Assembly (NCBI GenBank): GCA_037693485.1
Contig: CM075351.1
Coordinates: 159,840,501-159,904,500 of the forward strand
DNA: 64,000 nt
Direction: 5' to 3'
Source: Kitagawia praeruptora
Lineage: Eukaryota; Streptophyta; Magnoliopsida; Apiales; Apiaceae
Position numbers and translations under genes: made by a program. The notes under the pieces are model-generated. The model was not told the origin of the DNA, ran no database searches, and worked only from the letters and a program-made list of their open reading frames with translations. Position 1 is the stretch's first letter; every line of letters starts with the position of its first letter. Positions 9,867 to 21,743 of this stretch are shown here, piece after piece.

Positions 9867-12267
9867 TAAGAGTCATAATGCTCAGGAACAAGAATGATAA
9901 TAATAAATGTATTAGTTATGATATAAAATTGTGAACTTCCATCAAGTTCAAGGGGGGGTTTATCGAACGAAGCGTTTATTCTAAGTAGTGATTATAATTT
10001 TATAGATTATTGCTAATAAAGGTTATTATGCCAAAAGTGTCAAGTTTATGTAGCACATGGGACTGATATGAGAAAAGGGAATAATTGAGGTAACAGGAAG
10101 TGTACGTTAGAAAATATGGTGAGTATGTGTGGTATGTTAGAATATACAATTTAGAAGTATAATTTGAAGGGTCCTTGATACCGGAGCAGTGTCAGGCTAA
10201 GACAATCAATATTACTTAAGTATATCGATTAGAGGGTTGTGTTCTATTATGGATAAAGGCAGAAAGTATCGAGCCAAGTCAAGACTAGGTAAATGACGAT
10301 AACTGGGAATATAAGACGATAGTTTAAGGCTAAAGGATAAGTGCCAAATTTAAGAAATTTTGGAGAATACGCAGTCTAAGATATAAATAGTATTTGAGGA
10401 AAACCTTCCATTATTGGGATTTTCAATTGGGCAGAGGCTATTAACGGTAACTACTTTCAAATTTCCTAAAGCCCTTCTAAATTATTGAGTTTCAAATTTT
10501 CCTCCACTGGTGAGTAATTCCAGGGTGATCTATCACCTCTTATTCAAAAAGGGCCGATATCTTTTCAAAACTTTTTGGCACCCTTGAAATGTGTTTCAAA
10601 ATTGTATTTTATCTATCTTAGTCAAAATATTCCTCTAAGATTATTTTCGGAAGATGGTATTTATCATCTTGATTTAAATTTCCCTCTATATTTCTTACTC
10701 CAACTAAGAGGAACAACCCTATATGTATACACAAGGATGATCTGTCTGTGTGATAGAAAGTCGGGGGGGACGCCCTCACTTGTGTGACGTACGGGTTCTT
10801 TCATCATATTGATTTCCCAAATATTCTTTTGTTTCGAATAAGAGCTATTTAAAACTCTTAATCTTATAAATTGTTGTGGGACCCTTGCTTATATCTGGGT
10901 TCGTTTAAATTTAAGGTCTCTTAAATTCTATCAATTGTTTCGAATATAGAAGATTTCATTAATGAATGGAAGCAAGGTTTAGAGTATACGTGATTATACG
11001 AGGAAACTCGAGATTCCAAGGGAAATTTCAATAAGAGATAATTAGAACTGGGAGTGTTTCAATATAAGAGAGGAAGTAATTTCGTGAGAAGAAATGGGTA
11101 TATTTGACGATTAGTAAAAGAAAAGAACATGAGGAATTTTAAGGTATAATTGAAATTTACTATTGAGAGCAAGGTGTATTTTGAGGATAGAATTAGAATA
11201 ATGATAAACAAAGGAAGTGGGGATAATTAATGAAGGATTTCGAGGTGCAATTACTATTAGTAGGGGAAGACCAATATTGTGACTAATACCCTAAGTAGCA
11301 TAGAGAGATTAAAGATGTTAAGTATTCAAAGGATTAATCCAAAAGGTGTGAATGAGTAAAACTTGAGGTAAAGATTTTGATGAGAATAATAAAGGGAAAT
11401 TACAGGGGTGGAATAGATAGTATATCATGAAGAAACTAAGGAGGATCAGTAAGATGTAAAGAGTGTATAGTGAATAATAGACATATGGAATAAGGTATCC
11501 GGAGGAAATTGCAAGTACGCGATAATTTGACCTCTTAAGTGTAAGTGTTTGGTTAGGGATGGACTAAGTCAATGAATGGTGTAAATGGGCTGATAAAATA
11601 GATAAAAATAATCTATCTGTGAGAAAGTAAACTATGGTGATATAAGAAAGTGAGTTATTCTCGTGACATCCAAATCAATATCTGTTAAGAGTCAGAGAAC
11701 TCTATAAAAAAGGAGATTTGTGAATAATGGGGAAAGTGCAAGGATAATTCTTAGAATGAAGGGAAAGTATTTGCTCGTATAAGTATGAACAGGAAATATA
11801 TATTATAAATAATATTTTCTTAAAATTGTTTCAAGGAATAGCATTATAAGACTAGTTTCTGGAGGATTTTACAGAGACGAGATGTATTAAGATGAAGTAC
11901 TAATATTTTATGTCATGATAGAGATCAGAATATGACCAAACCATAAGTGAGATACACTACCATTCAGGAAAGGCCAATGTGGTGGCCGATACCTTAGTTA
12001 AAGGAGAAAGGAGGAATGGGATAATATAGAATGACTGGAAACATGAGGAGATTTGCAAGAAAAGGATAGTGAAAGTACTGCTATTGATAAGCTAAATGGA
12101 ATGTTGATGAATGACAAACAAGTGTATGTTGGTGTATTTGCGCGAACAAGGTAGAGATGTTATGAAGGAACTAAAGGATAAAGGAAGTAGTGTGAGAATT
12201 GGGAATTTGTCAAGTAAGAAAAGTATTCATTAGTATTTTCAACATGATTCCGGGACGGAATCCTTTT
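9867..12267 (+). other. Non-coding internal region of element B
   Basis: About 2.4 kb, A/G-rich, stops in all frames. The longest ORF is 70 codons (10575-10787) and resembles nothing. One fossil pol motif is recorded at 11943-12010. Its last 50 bases (ATGATTCCGGGACGGAATCC) resemble the conserved stretch found before the polypurine tract of chromovirus-like elements. Confidence 0.75.
11943..12010 (+). pseudogene. Fossil RNase H fragment (chromovirus type)
   Basis: ISEIHYHSGKANVVADTLV is readable in one frame; the H-x-G-K-A-N-V-V-A-D core is the C-terminal RNase H motif of Ty3/gypsy pol, just before integrase. Stops and unrelated sequence surround it. It shows the non-coding interior was once pol. 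Confidence 0.7.
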
Positions 12268-12280
12268 AAGGGGGGAAGGA
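12268..12280 (+). other. Polypurine tract of element B
   Basis: AAGGGGGGAAGGA directly abuts the 3' LTR start (12281). It primes plus-strand synthesis. Element E has the same tract in inverse orientation at about 60850-60867. Confidence 0.9.
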
Positions 12281-15200
12281 TGTAATAACCCTAACTTTAG
12301 AAAGGCTACAGTGCCCAAATGAATAATAATCTCGGGGAATTTAGGAAAAGGGTGTGTAGGTACCCTAGACTGGAAATGGAAAATGAATAAACAGAAATCA
12401 TATTAGTGATATACTAAGGAAATAAGTGACTCGAAATGACGATGGATTTCAGAAATTCCTGAATTTAGATTTTGAGGATTTTGAGCTCGAACGAACTTCT
12501 ATTTATTGGATATTAAGGAACATAGAAATATTAAAGGGATTATATATTGAGGAATTAGTGAATTTAAGTTAAACTAAGGGATTTTTAAGTTAAGAGAATG
12601 CTAAGGGAATTTGGATTTTATAAACGATTTCAAAACCACTGGATAGTGAGATATATTCGAAACGAACCACAATTAGACGAGTATGGAAACCAAACAACCA
12701 AGATTAGTAATATAACAAGGATACATACCACATTATTATTTACCAATGTGATTGGCATTTTACTTAGAAAATTAAGAAATTAGGAGATTAGATCATCCAA
12801 GTGACATCACCATCCATTAACACATGTTTTAAGGGGCAAATTAGTATTTTTGCAAGGCTTTAACCACAAAATATCTTCCAAGCTTCTAATACACTCTAGA
12901 ATAATCAAGATTAAGGCAAGATAAGAGCTAACCAACACAAAACAAATCTCATCTTCTTCATTTCATCAAAATTCGTAGGTCACTATTCATCAAGAAAAAA
13001 ATCAATTTCAAAACCCTAGCTAGAATCAACTAAAAATCAAGGGAAAAATCATGGAGGTTACTTGAGGATATATAGAGACATCCACCAAGTTTCATAGCAA
13101 TCAAGCATCGTTTGATAAGGTAATAAAATCATGGAAGTTGATGGTGAATAGTGATGAATAGTGGTTTCAAGAAACTAACTTGGTTTTTATGATTCCTTTA
13201 GTTGATTCAAGTTAATCTAAGGTTGTTTAAGGAGTGCCCAAGGTTTATCAAGGATTTTTAAGAGTTATCAAAGCTTCAAGAAGGTATAATCATGCTTGCT
13301 CTTTTATGTTTATGATAGATATTGTTGTGTTTAGTGATTAAGTGGTATAAAGGTTATGTTTATGATGTTATAAGTGTTTGTAAGTGGTTTGAGTTGATTT
13401 TGGAAGGAGTTTGGGATTGTAACCATGGCTGGTAATGAAGGCCACATGGTGTAGGTGATGATTATTGTGTTTGACGATTGGTTTTGGAGGAGTTTGATTT
13501 TGGAAAGTATGAAATTACAGCAGTTATAATGTCCGATTTTCGTTAGAACGAAAACTGCCCTGTTTTGTGACCCCTGTATTCATACGGTACCACACTGCCT
13601 AGGTTACCAATTGACCATGAAATGATAGAGCTTAGTTCATAGATCGTTTTGATATAAGGTGCGTTAAAATCTGATGAACGGTTTAGGAGAAAAGTCAGTT
13701 TTAGTGAAAGGTGTTCGAAAACCGAGAAACCGTAATTGTATCAACTTTGAGGCTATGATCAACCTACTTAGACATTTTTAAAAATTATGAAACTTTGGGA
13801 TAATATGGTAGGGTAGTCAAAGAGACATTACCAGTTGACCTTGTAGTAAAAGTCGAAATCTATAATTTATGGGGATTTTTACAGTTAAGTATGGTCGTTA
13901 AGGGAGATGGTGAAAAACCACTGAAACTTCGATTGAGTTTGTAAATGGTTAAGTCCTTGAACCTTTGGGGTAATAATAATACGTTAAACATATGTTGAAG
14001 TGTAAAGGGTTTTGTTATACGAGAGGGTAGTGAGTAAGAGATGTAGTATTCTAATGACGGTCCTTTTGTGTTTATAGAAATTCCGGAGGAGGGACCAGCC
14101 ATACTATCAGGATACAGAAACCAAGGCAAGATCTTTTCTATCCCTACTTGGAAATTATTTATCTTCAAAGAAACTTGATTTCATGAAATATATATATATG
14201 TGATGCTATTGTTACTATAATGTTAAGAAATGGTTTTCCTCGATTATTGATGTAAAAAGGGAAGGTATATGAGTATGATATAAATATGGACATGAGTATG
14301 AGTATGAGATGGATATGAATATACATAGAGATGATTATGCATGAAGTGAACATGCCTTATGATTAAGGGAATATAAAGGAATGGTATCAGTTGTTATCTA
14401 AAGATATATAAAGGAATGGAATCAGTTATTATCTAGGGTTATATGATTTATAATATTATATTCTTTCTAGGTATTGTGATTTAATAAATATTATTGAATA
14501 GTATTTAATACTTTTGAGATAAATGGAATACTCTACGTATATAAAAGCATATTTGAATTCTTGAATATAAAGGAGATGTTTGAATCGTAATCAAAGTATT
14601 ATGTTATATATATATTTTATAGAAATAATGTGCGAGAATGAAAGTGATATACGGGAATGGAAATGTGAAATGGTGTTGATAAATTGAATAATGATCTTAT
14701 AAAAAGGGGAATTTACAACAGTAAGCGTAAGAGGCCGTGTGGAAGTTGCACAGTCCAGCACTTAATATTACAACAGTAAGCGTAAGAGGCCGTGTGGAAG
14801 TTGCACAGTCCAGCACTTAATATTTCATTTCGGCCCAAGAGTTACCGAAGGAGGATGTAGTGGTAGACCTTCCTCCTGGAGGATGGTGGCAGACCTACCT
14901 CCGTCTACCGGTAGTAAAAAGGGACGGGTACGGAGGACGACTGATCATCGTGGCTCACGTATTCGGCAACAGTGAAAACCCCTACAATGTTTGAATAAAG
15001 AATAAATGATAAAGTCAGATTGGTATACTGAAAAGGGAAAATGATATGAAAGATGGAATTATTGTTATAGATGAAGAGAAACTGATTTTATATTAATTTA
15101 TAAAAATTGTTACATAAGAAGGAAATGAGAAGATGATAGTAAGAGATTTAAGTAAATATTCATATTATCTTGAAATATTACACTGAAAATGTATATTGAT

Positions 15201-15845
15201 GGTTATATTATTTGAGAAGAGAAACTGATACTGTATTATCCTAGATTTCTTCTTTATAATAGTAAGTGGATGATGTATTATTAAGTAAGAATTTTATTCT
15301 TCCTTGAAGTTTATAAATGGTTTCCGCTTTCATGGATATATATATACTTGTCCACAATTTAAATTCTAGTTTACCATATGATCTTGCTGAGCTATTATAG
15401 CTCACTCTTGCTACATATCTATATACAGCTAGGTATGCCAATACTTCGCAGAATGCCCCGCAAGAGGATAAGGGGAAGGCGACCTTCTGAGAGCACGCTA
15501 GCATTGATTCCTGAGGTAGTGATGAGACAGACGGGTGCTGGGAACTTTATGTATAATTAAGTGTGCAAGTATGTAATAAACTTTTGATTGTTGAAATGCT
15601 TCATGTCGAAGTGTTATTCAGCAATGTACTTAAGTATAATCCTGGTTTGTAATAACTGTTTAACTCTAAACTTTTATTATGGTGAATGTTGTTCTCTGAG
15701 CATATGACTGGTGTGTGTGTGTGTATTACTGTGGGGTCAATTGCATAAGTATTAATTATAAAAAAAAACCCAAGAGATATTGATTTTGAATGGAAGTTGG
15801 TCCGTGATGGCCCAAATTCATGACCCCGGATTTGGGGCTGTCACA
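12281..15845 (+). repeat. 3' LTR of element B
   Basis: 3565 bp, near-identical to 6274-9851. Differences seen are a shorter (TA)n near 14190, a shorter (TG)n near 15712 and roughly ten substitutions. Followed by the target duplication TAGTT. Confidence 0.93.
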
Positions 15846-15850
15846 TAGTT

Positions 15851-16538
15851 GTTGCATCATGCATTCATCACGTAGGTGCACATCGTGCTAGATTTTATTT
15901 TTTGTTTTTAATTTTTCGTACCTATTAATTGTGGTGATCGTTGGAGGACCCAAAGGTACGTTAAATTTTTTTCTTTTCTTTAAGTTAGGACACGTAGTGT
16001 AATGCATCCATATTTGTTTACCGCTTTTGTATATATCTCGTTGTTTGTTGCATCATTTTAATAAATCTTAAGGGCAAACAACTTACAATATAAGGGAAGA
16101 GACTTCATCACTCTTTCCTTAGCCCAAAAACAATTAATCCTTCATTTTGCATACCAAGCCTTTAATAAAATTAATTAGACGTGTGCCCCTAGGAATTCGC
16201 GCTCAATTAGGAAGGTACCTAAGAAACGAAGTAATCATTATTTATTCCGACTTTTTGGTGTCTAGGCAAGCGAGAGCTTACCTGGCCAATTTAGGTTCGG
16301 TGTCTAAGTGACGAGTTTGGCCTCTTGGCAATGCCTGCTCTAATCTGGCCGAATCGGTCCGAATAAATTCTGATTTACCGAGTTTTTGGTGGTTCTTACG
16401 GTTAGGAGCAAGGTCTAGTTGTTTTATTAGGGAACCTAGGTTTAGAATTTTTCTTTTAATTTTACACCCTTTCTTTTTGTTTGTTTAAATTTTTCGCACT
16501 TACTTGTTACGTGGTTTTATCCTTGATCAATCTTTACC
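15851..16538 (+). other. Untranslated leader of element A, second part
   Basis: Continues the leader interrupted by element B up to the gag-like start codon. No ORF of note. Its length with 6019-6273 (about 0.95 kb) is normal for Athila-like leaders. Confidence 0.55.
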
Positions 16539-18017
16539 ATGTCCGTAGCATTTAGGGAGCGTTATTACCAAGGTTGGGATTTTGACGAGGAGTTAGCATG
16601 TAATACGATGTGGTGTGAGTCAACTAGGGAACATAGTGTATATAACGAGTCGTCTAGTACTTTTAATGATTTGCATTATAGTGAAAACGATATTGCAATC
16701 GATTCTGAATTAGATGCTCTTACTAAACGACTCGAAGCTTTAGAAACCCTTAGTGACCCTTCACACACGTCTTGGCACCCAAATTTCAACTCTCCGAGTC
16801 TCGATTTTCAACATGGCCCCGACTCTCAACAAGTCAACGCCATGTTTCAACCAACCTTTCGAAATGACCATTTTACATCGTCTTCTAATTCCGGTTGGAG
16901 AGATTATCCCGATCTCTCATGGAACCACGGTCATAACTATCAAACTCCGCCTCCACATTTTCAAGAATCGAACTCTTATCCAATTCCAAGTCAAGTTCCT
17001 TATTCGAGTTCAATTCAAACACCCGCCCACCCACCCGGATTTCATGATTCGAGTAGGCAACTTGACACCTTAGAAAAGAGTATCGAGGCTTTATTGATTT
17101 CTCAAGCAAACTTCATGCGAACCATAACTTCTGATAGGCAAATTTTAAACTCTAATGCTCAAACCTTATCTAAGTTAGAATGTCAAGTAAATCAATTAGC
17201 CACCATGTGCGAGCGTGAGACAATAACCACCCCGAACCTACCCGAGGTCAACCCTGAATTTCTTCTCACTCAAAGACCTATCGATACTTTCGATGATATT
17301 AATTCTCCTAGGTCTAATGTTCAAGTTGACACTCCTTTCGGTGGTGATTCACAAGAAGAAGATTCTAATGCTTACATCATTCTTTCTCTAGGTCAAACAA
17401 AGAATCCCGATGATTCTGAGTTTGTGGCTTCACCTAGACAACCATCATCTTCTTCTAGTGAACTTTACCTTTCATCTTCCAAACCTCTTCCCGAAAAACC
17501 CCAAGAACTGCATACTCAACCAATAGGAGCTAATATAGTTAAAGAGGTTGTTTCAAGGTCAAATTTGGACGATCATGAGATTGAGTCTTTTCTTCAATTG
17601 CATAACGAGACCAATCGAGAGCTTCACGAATCTTTTAAGGATTTGCCCTCGGAAGAGATGTTTGGAGAGATGAAGAATATTTGTTCCAAAATGGAAACCC
17701 AACATGAGAATATTTCTTGTGATCATAATTCTGTTGGTGAAACGTTTTTCGAAGAGCCACCCCCACCCGTTTCTATTTCTTCATTTTCCACTCGTTCTCC
17801 ATCTTTCATAAAAACTCATGATATTCATGACCAACATCTTATCATAATTAATTTGCTTAAACAACAAAAAGAAGCATCTTCATGGTCTATGAATATGAGT
17901 TTTATTCTTGCGCCTAATCGGATTGTTCGAGTGGTCTATGCTATTTTTGTGGGTGAGTTTCTAAAATATGATTTGTGTGTAACAAAGATAGTTTTTCCAA
18001 GAGCAGGTATTGGTTAG
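16539..18017 (+). CDS. Partial gag-like protein of element A
   Basis: 492 residues, start ATG after ACC. It is rich in Ser, Pro, Asn and Gln. Residues about 125-175 hold GWRDYPDLSWNHGHN and PPGFHDSS, and 175-240 hold a predicted helical LEKSIEALLISQANFM / LSKLECQVNQLATMCE segment ending in LPEVNPEF. This order (GW-x-HPNFSW-like, then coiled coil with QVGQLA-like motif, then TEVNP-like) is the C-terminal part of Athila-type gag. The capsid domain expected upstream is absent, as are zinc knuckle, protease and polymerase. I infer a capsid-less gag relic that is still open, possibly retained by chance given the element's youth. Alternative: an element-specific extra ORF. Confidence 0.65.
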   Translation: MSVAFRERYYQGWDFDEELACNTMWCESTREHSVYNESSSTFNDLHYSENDIAIDSELDALTKRLEALETLSDPSHTSWHPNFNSPSLDFQHGPDSQQVNAMFQPTFRNDHFTSSSNSGWRDYPDLSWNHGHNYQTPPPHFQESNSYPIPSQVPYSSSIQTPAHPPGFHDSSRQLDTLEKSIEALLISQANFMRTITSDRQILNSNAQTLSKLECQVNQLATMCERETITTPNLPEVNPEFLLTQRPIDTFDDINSPRSNVQVDTPFGGDSQEEDSNAYIILSLGQTKNPDDSEFVASPRQPSSSSSELYLSSSKPLPEKPQELHTQPIGANIVKEVVSRSNLDDHEIESFLQLHNETNRELHESFKDLPSEEMFGEMKNICSKMETQHENISCDHNSVGETFFEEPPPPVSISSFSTRSPSFIKTHDIHDQHLIIINLLKQQKEASSWSMNMSFILAPNRIVRVVYAIFVGEFLKYDLCVTKIVFPRAGIG

Positions 18018-19943
18018 TAAATATTTGTTTTGTACCTCCCCTCGTGTAAAATAGGTATGGGGGAGGATTTGTGTGCGTGTGTGTGTTTTTTTTTCTTTCG
18101 TAATTTTTAGAAATTTTCAGTCTCCGTCATCCCTTATCAGGTATTTCCTCAACTTTATCCTTTCTCATTTCTCGTTTCTCTTGCATTCACATACATTGAG
18201 GACAATGCATGATTTAGGTATGGGGGGTTTTTTTTAGTGTAAATATATAAAAATTGAAAAATCCAAAAAAATTTAAAAAAAAATGAAAAAATCAAAAAGA
18301 GTTCTTTTTCTAGTTTTGTTAATTGATTACTAGTTGCTTGATGCACCCTTGCATGCTTTGATAATCTTATGATCCATTAACTTTTGCTTGAGAAGTGATT
18401 TGCTAAAGTTCTTGTTCACACACTTACACTAGCAATGTGAAGCTAGTAGGCTTAATTGAATTGTGCATGATATTAGAAGGACATGATTAGGTGTAAGATG
18501 ATTTGGTCTTTATGCTTTAAGTACAAGTAGGTGCATTGAGGAGACCATTACTTGAGATTGATTATGTTTTACTACACCAAGTGAGATTTTGAGCCTATAT
18601 GCACATCTTTTGCATTTATATTCTTTTGCTTGAGTGTCCACTTGTCATTTGCATTGTTAGCCCTTGTTTGAGTTCCTCTTGAAATACATGACATTAATTG
18701 ATGATAAGATGATAAAGGCATTTAGGAATAACCTATATTTCCAGAAATATCCATACCATGCTTACATGATCAATTAGTTAACCCTTTGAGCTTAATCTTA
18801 TTCTTTCGGTGACACACCACATTACTCGCCTAAGACCTTTTTTTTTTTTTTGTTGTTTAGCCTTACGTATTCTTGATCCCATTTTGTCAAAGGCTAGTAG
18901 GAACTTGGTGGAGCAATAAGGTGTGTGAAATAGGGTTTACTTTTGTTCATAACTTTTGAGGAAATATTTGTTGTTACCTTGTTAGTCGATTTTCAAATCA
19001 AATCTAAAGGAGGATTATTGTTACATTTATCCTAGCTCTCAATAAAAAAAAAAGAGAGAGAAAAAAAAAAGAAAAAAAAATAGAAAAAAAAACAAAAAAT
19101 GAAAGAAAAAAAAAGAAAAAAAAATACATATGAGAGCATACTTATGTTTTTTGTAATCCTCCTTCATTACGACTAGTCAAGGCTTTTTATTGAAAAATTG
19201 AAAAAATTGAAAATAGAATTGTGTGGGGAGGTGTTGTGCATGATATTCATGGTGACTACTAGCTTTTGACACTTCACCTTATTTTGGCCTTTCTTGACAT
19301 ACCTTGTCCCTAGCCCCCATTACAACCATAATAAAGACCTTTTGATTGTCATTATTAATGTATGTTGTGATTTAAGTTGGGATGATACCAAGTGTCAAGC
19401 ATGTATTTGATTTTGTTGGAATTGAGTGATACACTTACCCTTGTTTTTGAGTGAATATTCTTTTCTGAGTGAAAGGTGAGGTATTGCTTATCTGTTTTTT
19501 GCATAAGAGATCTCAAGTTTTGACTCTGAGGTGTGCTCTTGTAGACTTAGCATGATTACCAATAATTTTTGCATTTGACATGAACTTATAATCACTCTTG
19601 CATGTTCTTTAAGTAGACTATGTGAATCCTTGCACTTTCCACACCAAGACTTTACAAATTCATTTTGATTCTTAAGTTGATGTGTCATGAGAGGACATGT
19701 ATGTGTGGTGTGCATTGCCATGTGATCTTTTATACAAACTAGATGGATTTTGTGGGTACATTCACTATAGGCCCTCACGAGACCTTACTCGTCCACTAGG
19801 GCTGCCTAGGGGTTTAAAGGGCTTGTTGCATATGCCAAATGCAACCGTCACACCTACGAAAAGGAGTATAGGACTTTGCATCTAGATTTTATTTTTCTTT
19901 TTGTTTTACTCGAGGACGAGCAAAAGATAGGTATGGGGGCATT
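18018..19943 (+). other. 3' non-coding region of element A with repeated purine tracts
   Basis: 1.9 kb without credible ORF. It contains AGGTATGGGGG-type purine tracts at about 18053, 18215 and immediately before the 3' LTR (about 19928-19941), and a long A/G-only stretch near 19045-19125. The last tract is the functional polypurine tract by position. Confidence 0.65.
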
Positions 19944-21316
19944 TGATAAGTGCATATTTTTGCATATTTTTTATTACATATTTATTGCTTGAACTCGTAT
20001 TTTAATAATTTATTTTGTTGCATTTCAGGAAATTCGTGAATAAATAAAGAAATGGCAAAATAGAGAAATAAAGTGCAAGGAAAGGAAAAAGAGGAAGAAA
20101 AAGGACCAAAAAGAAAAAAAGGAAAAAGAATTAGGAGTTTGGTGGAAAGGGAATCTTGGAGGACACATGGAAGGTGGAGATCATCCCAACACACTTAAAA
20201 AGTGTATGGCCAAGATCAAGTCTACCAAGGCTTAATGGAGAAGGAATCTTTTAATGGCTAGGATTACACCACCACACACACCAAATGTAGGGTCAAGATT
20301 TACCCACACCCCCCTAAACCCTAATTCCCATCCTATAAATACCCCCTCATTTCCCTTGTATTTTTTCAACTTAGAGTAGTGTAGGGTAGCTTTAGGGTAG
20401 ATTTAATTTCTTGCTTTGTAGTTCTAAATTTTGTAAACACTCCCTTTTATTTTAATGCAATTTTATTTCCTTTAAATTCTTGTCTTGCACTTTCCTTCAT
20501 TGTTGCCTTGTTTCGTTACTTTCGTAAATCCGTTTAGTGGACAAAGTAGCGAAATGCTAACCACTAGGGGTTGAGAGTAACGAAACTTTAATTTCGTGTT
20601 CGTAGTTTAATTCGTAGTTTTGCCCCTTTAAAAATCAATTTTATTGTGGGCATTTTAATTCCAAATCATCATTTTAGTGTAGCTTAATTTTAATTTCGTA
20701 TTTGATTTCTTAATTTTCGTATTTAATTTTCAAATAAAAAAAAACACAAAAATATTAGTAATTTTATTAATTTCCAGCAATTGTTTTACCTGTTTTTATG
20801 TATTAATTCGTAGCCTTAAACATCATCTGTTCTGTTTATTTTAAAATCACCTCCCCTGTTTCTCAAACAATCGCAAACCCAGCTCCTTTATCTTCTTGTT
20901 TTTCGATTTTTATAAACAATCCTAGCCTTCTCCTTACTCACATTTCTTCTTCGTCTGAATCAAACACCCCTTTTTCGATTTGGTTTCGTTTTATTGTCTT
21001 CTCTTTGTTTTGTCCCTTTCCGATTTCGTTTAAATACCAGCTCAATACCAACTCTGTTTCTTCACTCGACGCACAGATCTCAGCCACATACCTCTCCCTT
21101 CTCTCTCGTTTTTCATCTCTCTCTCCCCTCTATCTCTCTCTCAAAACACGACCCCAAAAATCCCATTTCCCTTTTTTGAATTTCTTTCTTTTTCGTTTCT
21201 TTTTTTTTTTAATCAAGCACCACATCACACCTCTCTCGTTTTGTTGTTTGTTAGAGTCGATTCGCGATTCCAGATTGTAATTAACAGCTTTGTTCTACGT
21301 TTATTTAGTTCCCGAG
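19944..21316 (+). repeat. 3' LTR of element A, left part
   Basis: Matches 3616-4988 of the 5' LTR with only a few changes. It is split at CCGAG (21312-21316) by element G; the remainder resumes at 31144 after the second CCGAG (31139-31143). Confidence 0.93.
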
Positions 21317-21686
21317 TGTTAGAGGCCCATCTCCTTTATGGGCCGAACCGATATTTCAACGCCTCAAGCCCGAACAGAGGCCCATATTCGTCTGGTCCAG
21401 TTGCCGATAACGGTCGTATGGTTCCAACTCCCGAGAACGTGGGACACGTCGGCACACGATGCCCACTATTCGGATAACCGCCCGGAAGGAGATGAATATT
21501 AGTCAGGTTCTTCCTTTCATTTCACAGACAATTACAGACAACACAAACACTTTACGTTCTAAATTACCTTACCAAAAACCGACTAACTTATTCTCACACC
21601 GGAGGTGAATCGGGGGGCCAAACCCTCGCATTCTTCTCATTTGCAGGTCCGACCAAACCAAGGTCCGGCGAAATACAGTCGTAACA
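21317..21686 (+). repeat. 5' LTR of element G
   Basis: 370 bp, TGTTAGAGGCCC...GTCGTAACA. Identical to the 3' LTR except A versus G near 21655 (GACCAAACC against GACCGAACC). Confidence 0.96.
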
Positions 21687-21688
21687 TT

Positions 21689-21706
21689 TGGCGCCGTCTG
21701 TGGGGA
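21689..21706 (+). other. Primer-binding site of element G
   Basis: TGGCGCCGTCTGTGGGGA two bases after the LTR, tRNA-Asp-like with an altered 3' half. The same variant occurs in the element at 1-3076, so it is a lineage trait. Confidence 0.85.
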
Positions 21707-21743
21707 CGTAGAGTTGCGTTTGTGTTGAATTATACAGTTAGTA

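Larger units (their letters stand above)
6274..15845 (+). mobile_element. Element B: non-coding LTR retrotransposon (LARD-like)
   Basis: Very long LTRs (3578 and 3565 bp) enclose 2.4 kb of internal DNA without any credible ORF. tRNA-Met primer site, G-rich polypurine tract and exact 5-bp duplications TAGTT (6269-6273 and 15846-15850) prove an LTR-retrotransposon insertion into element A's leader. A fossil RNase H motif at 11943-12010 shows descent from a chromovirus-type pol. This matches the LARD (large retrotransposon derivative) concept: size and signals retained, coding lost. The two LTRs differ by about ten substitutions plus TA and TG repeat lengths, so the insertion is recent. Confidence 0.92.

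Noticed and set aside
9862..9900. tRNA gene suggested by GGTATCAGAGC
   Set aside because: Only the complement of the tRNA-Met 3' end is present, as a primer-binding site; no cloverleaf or A box.
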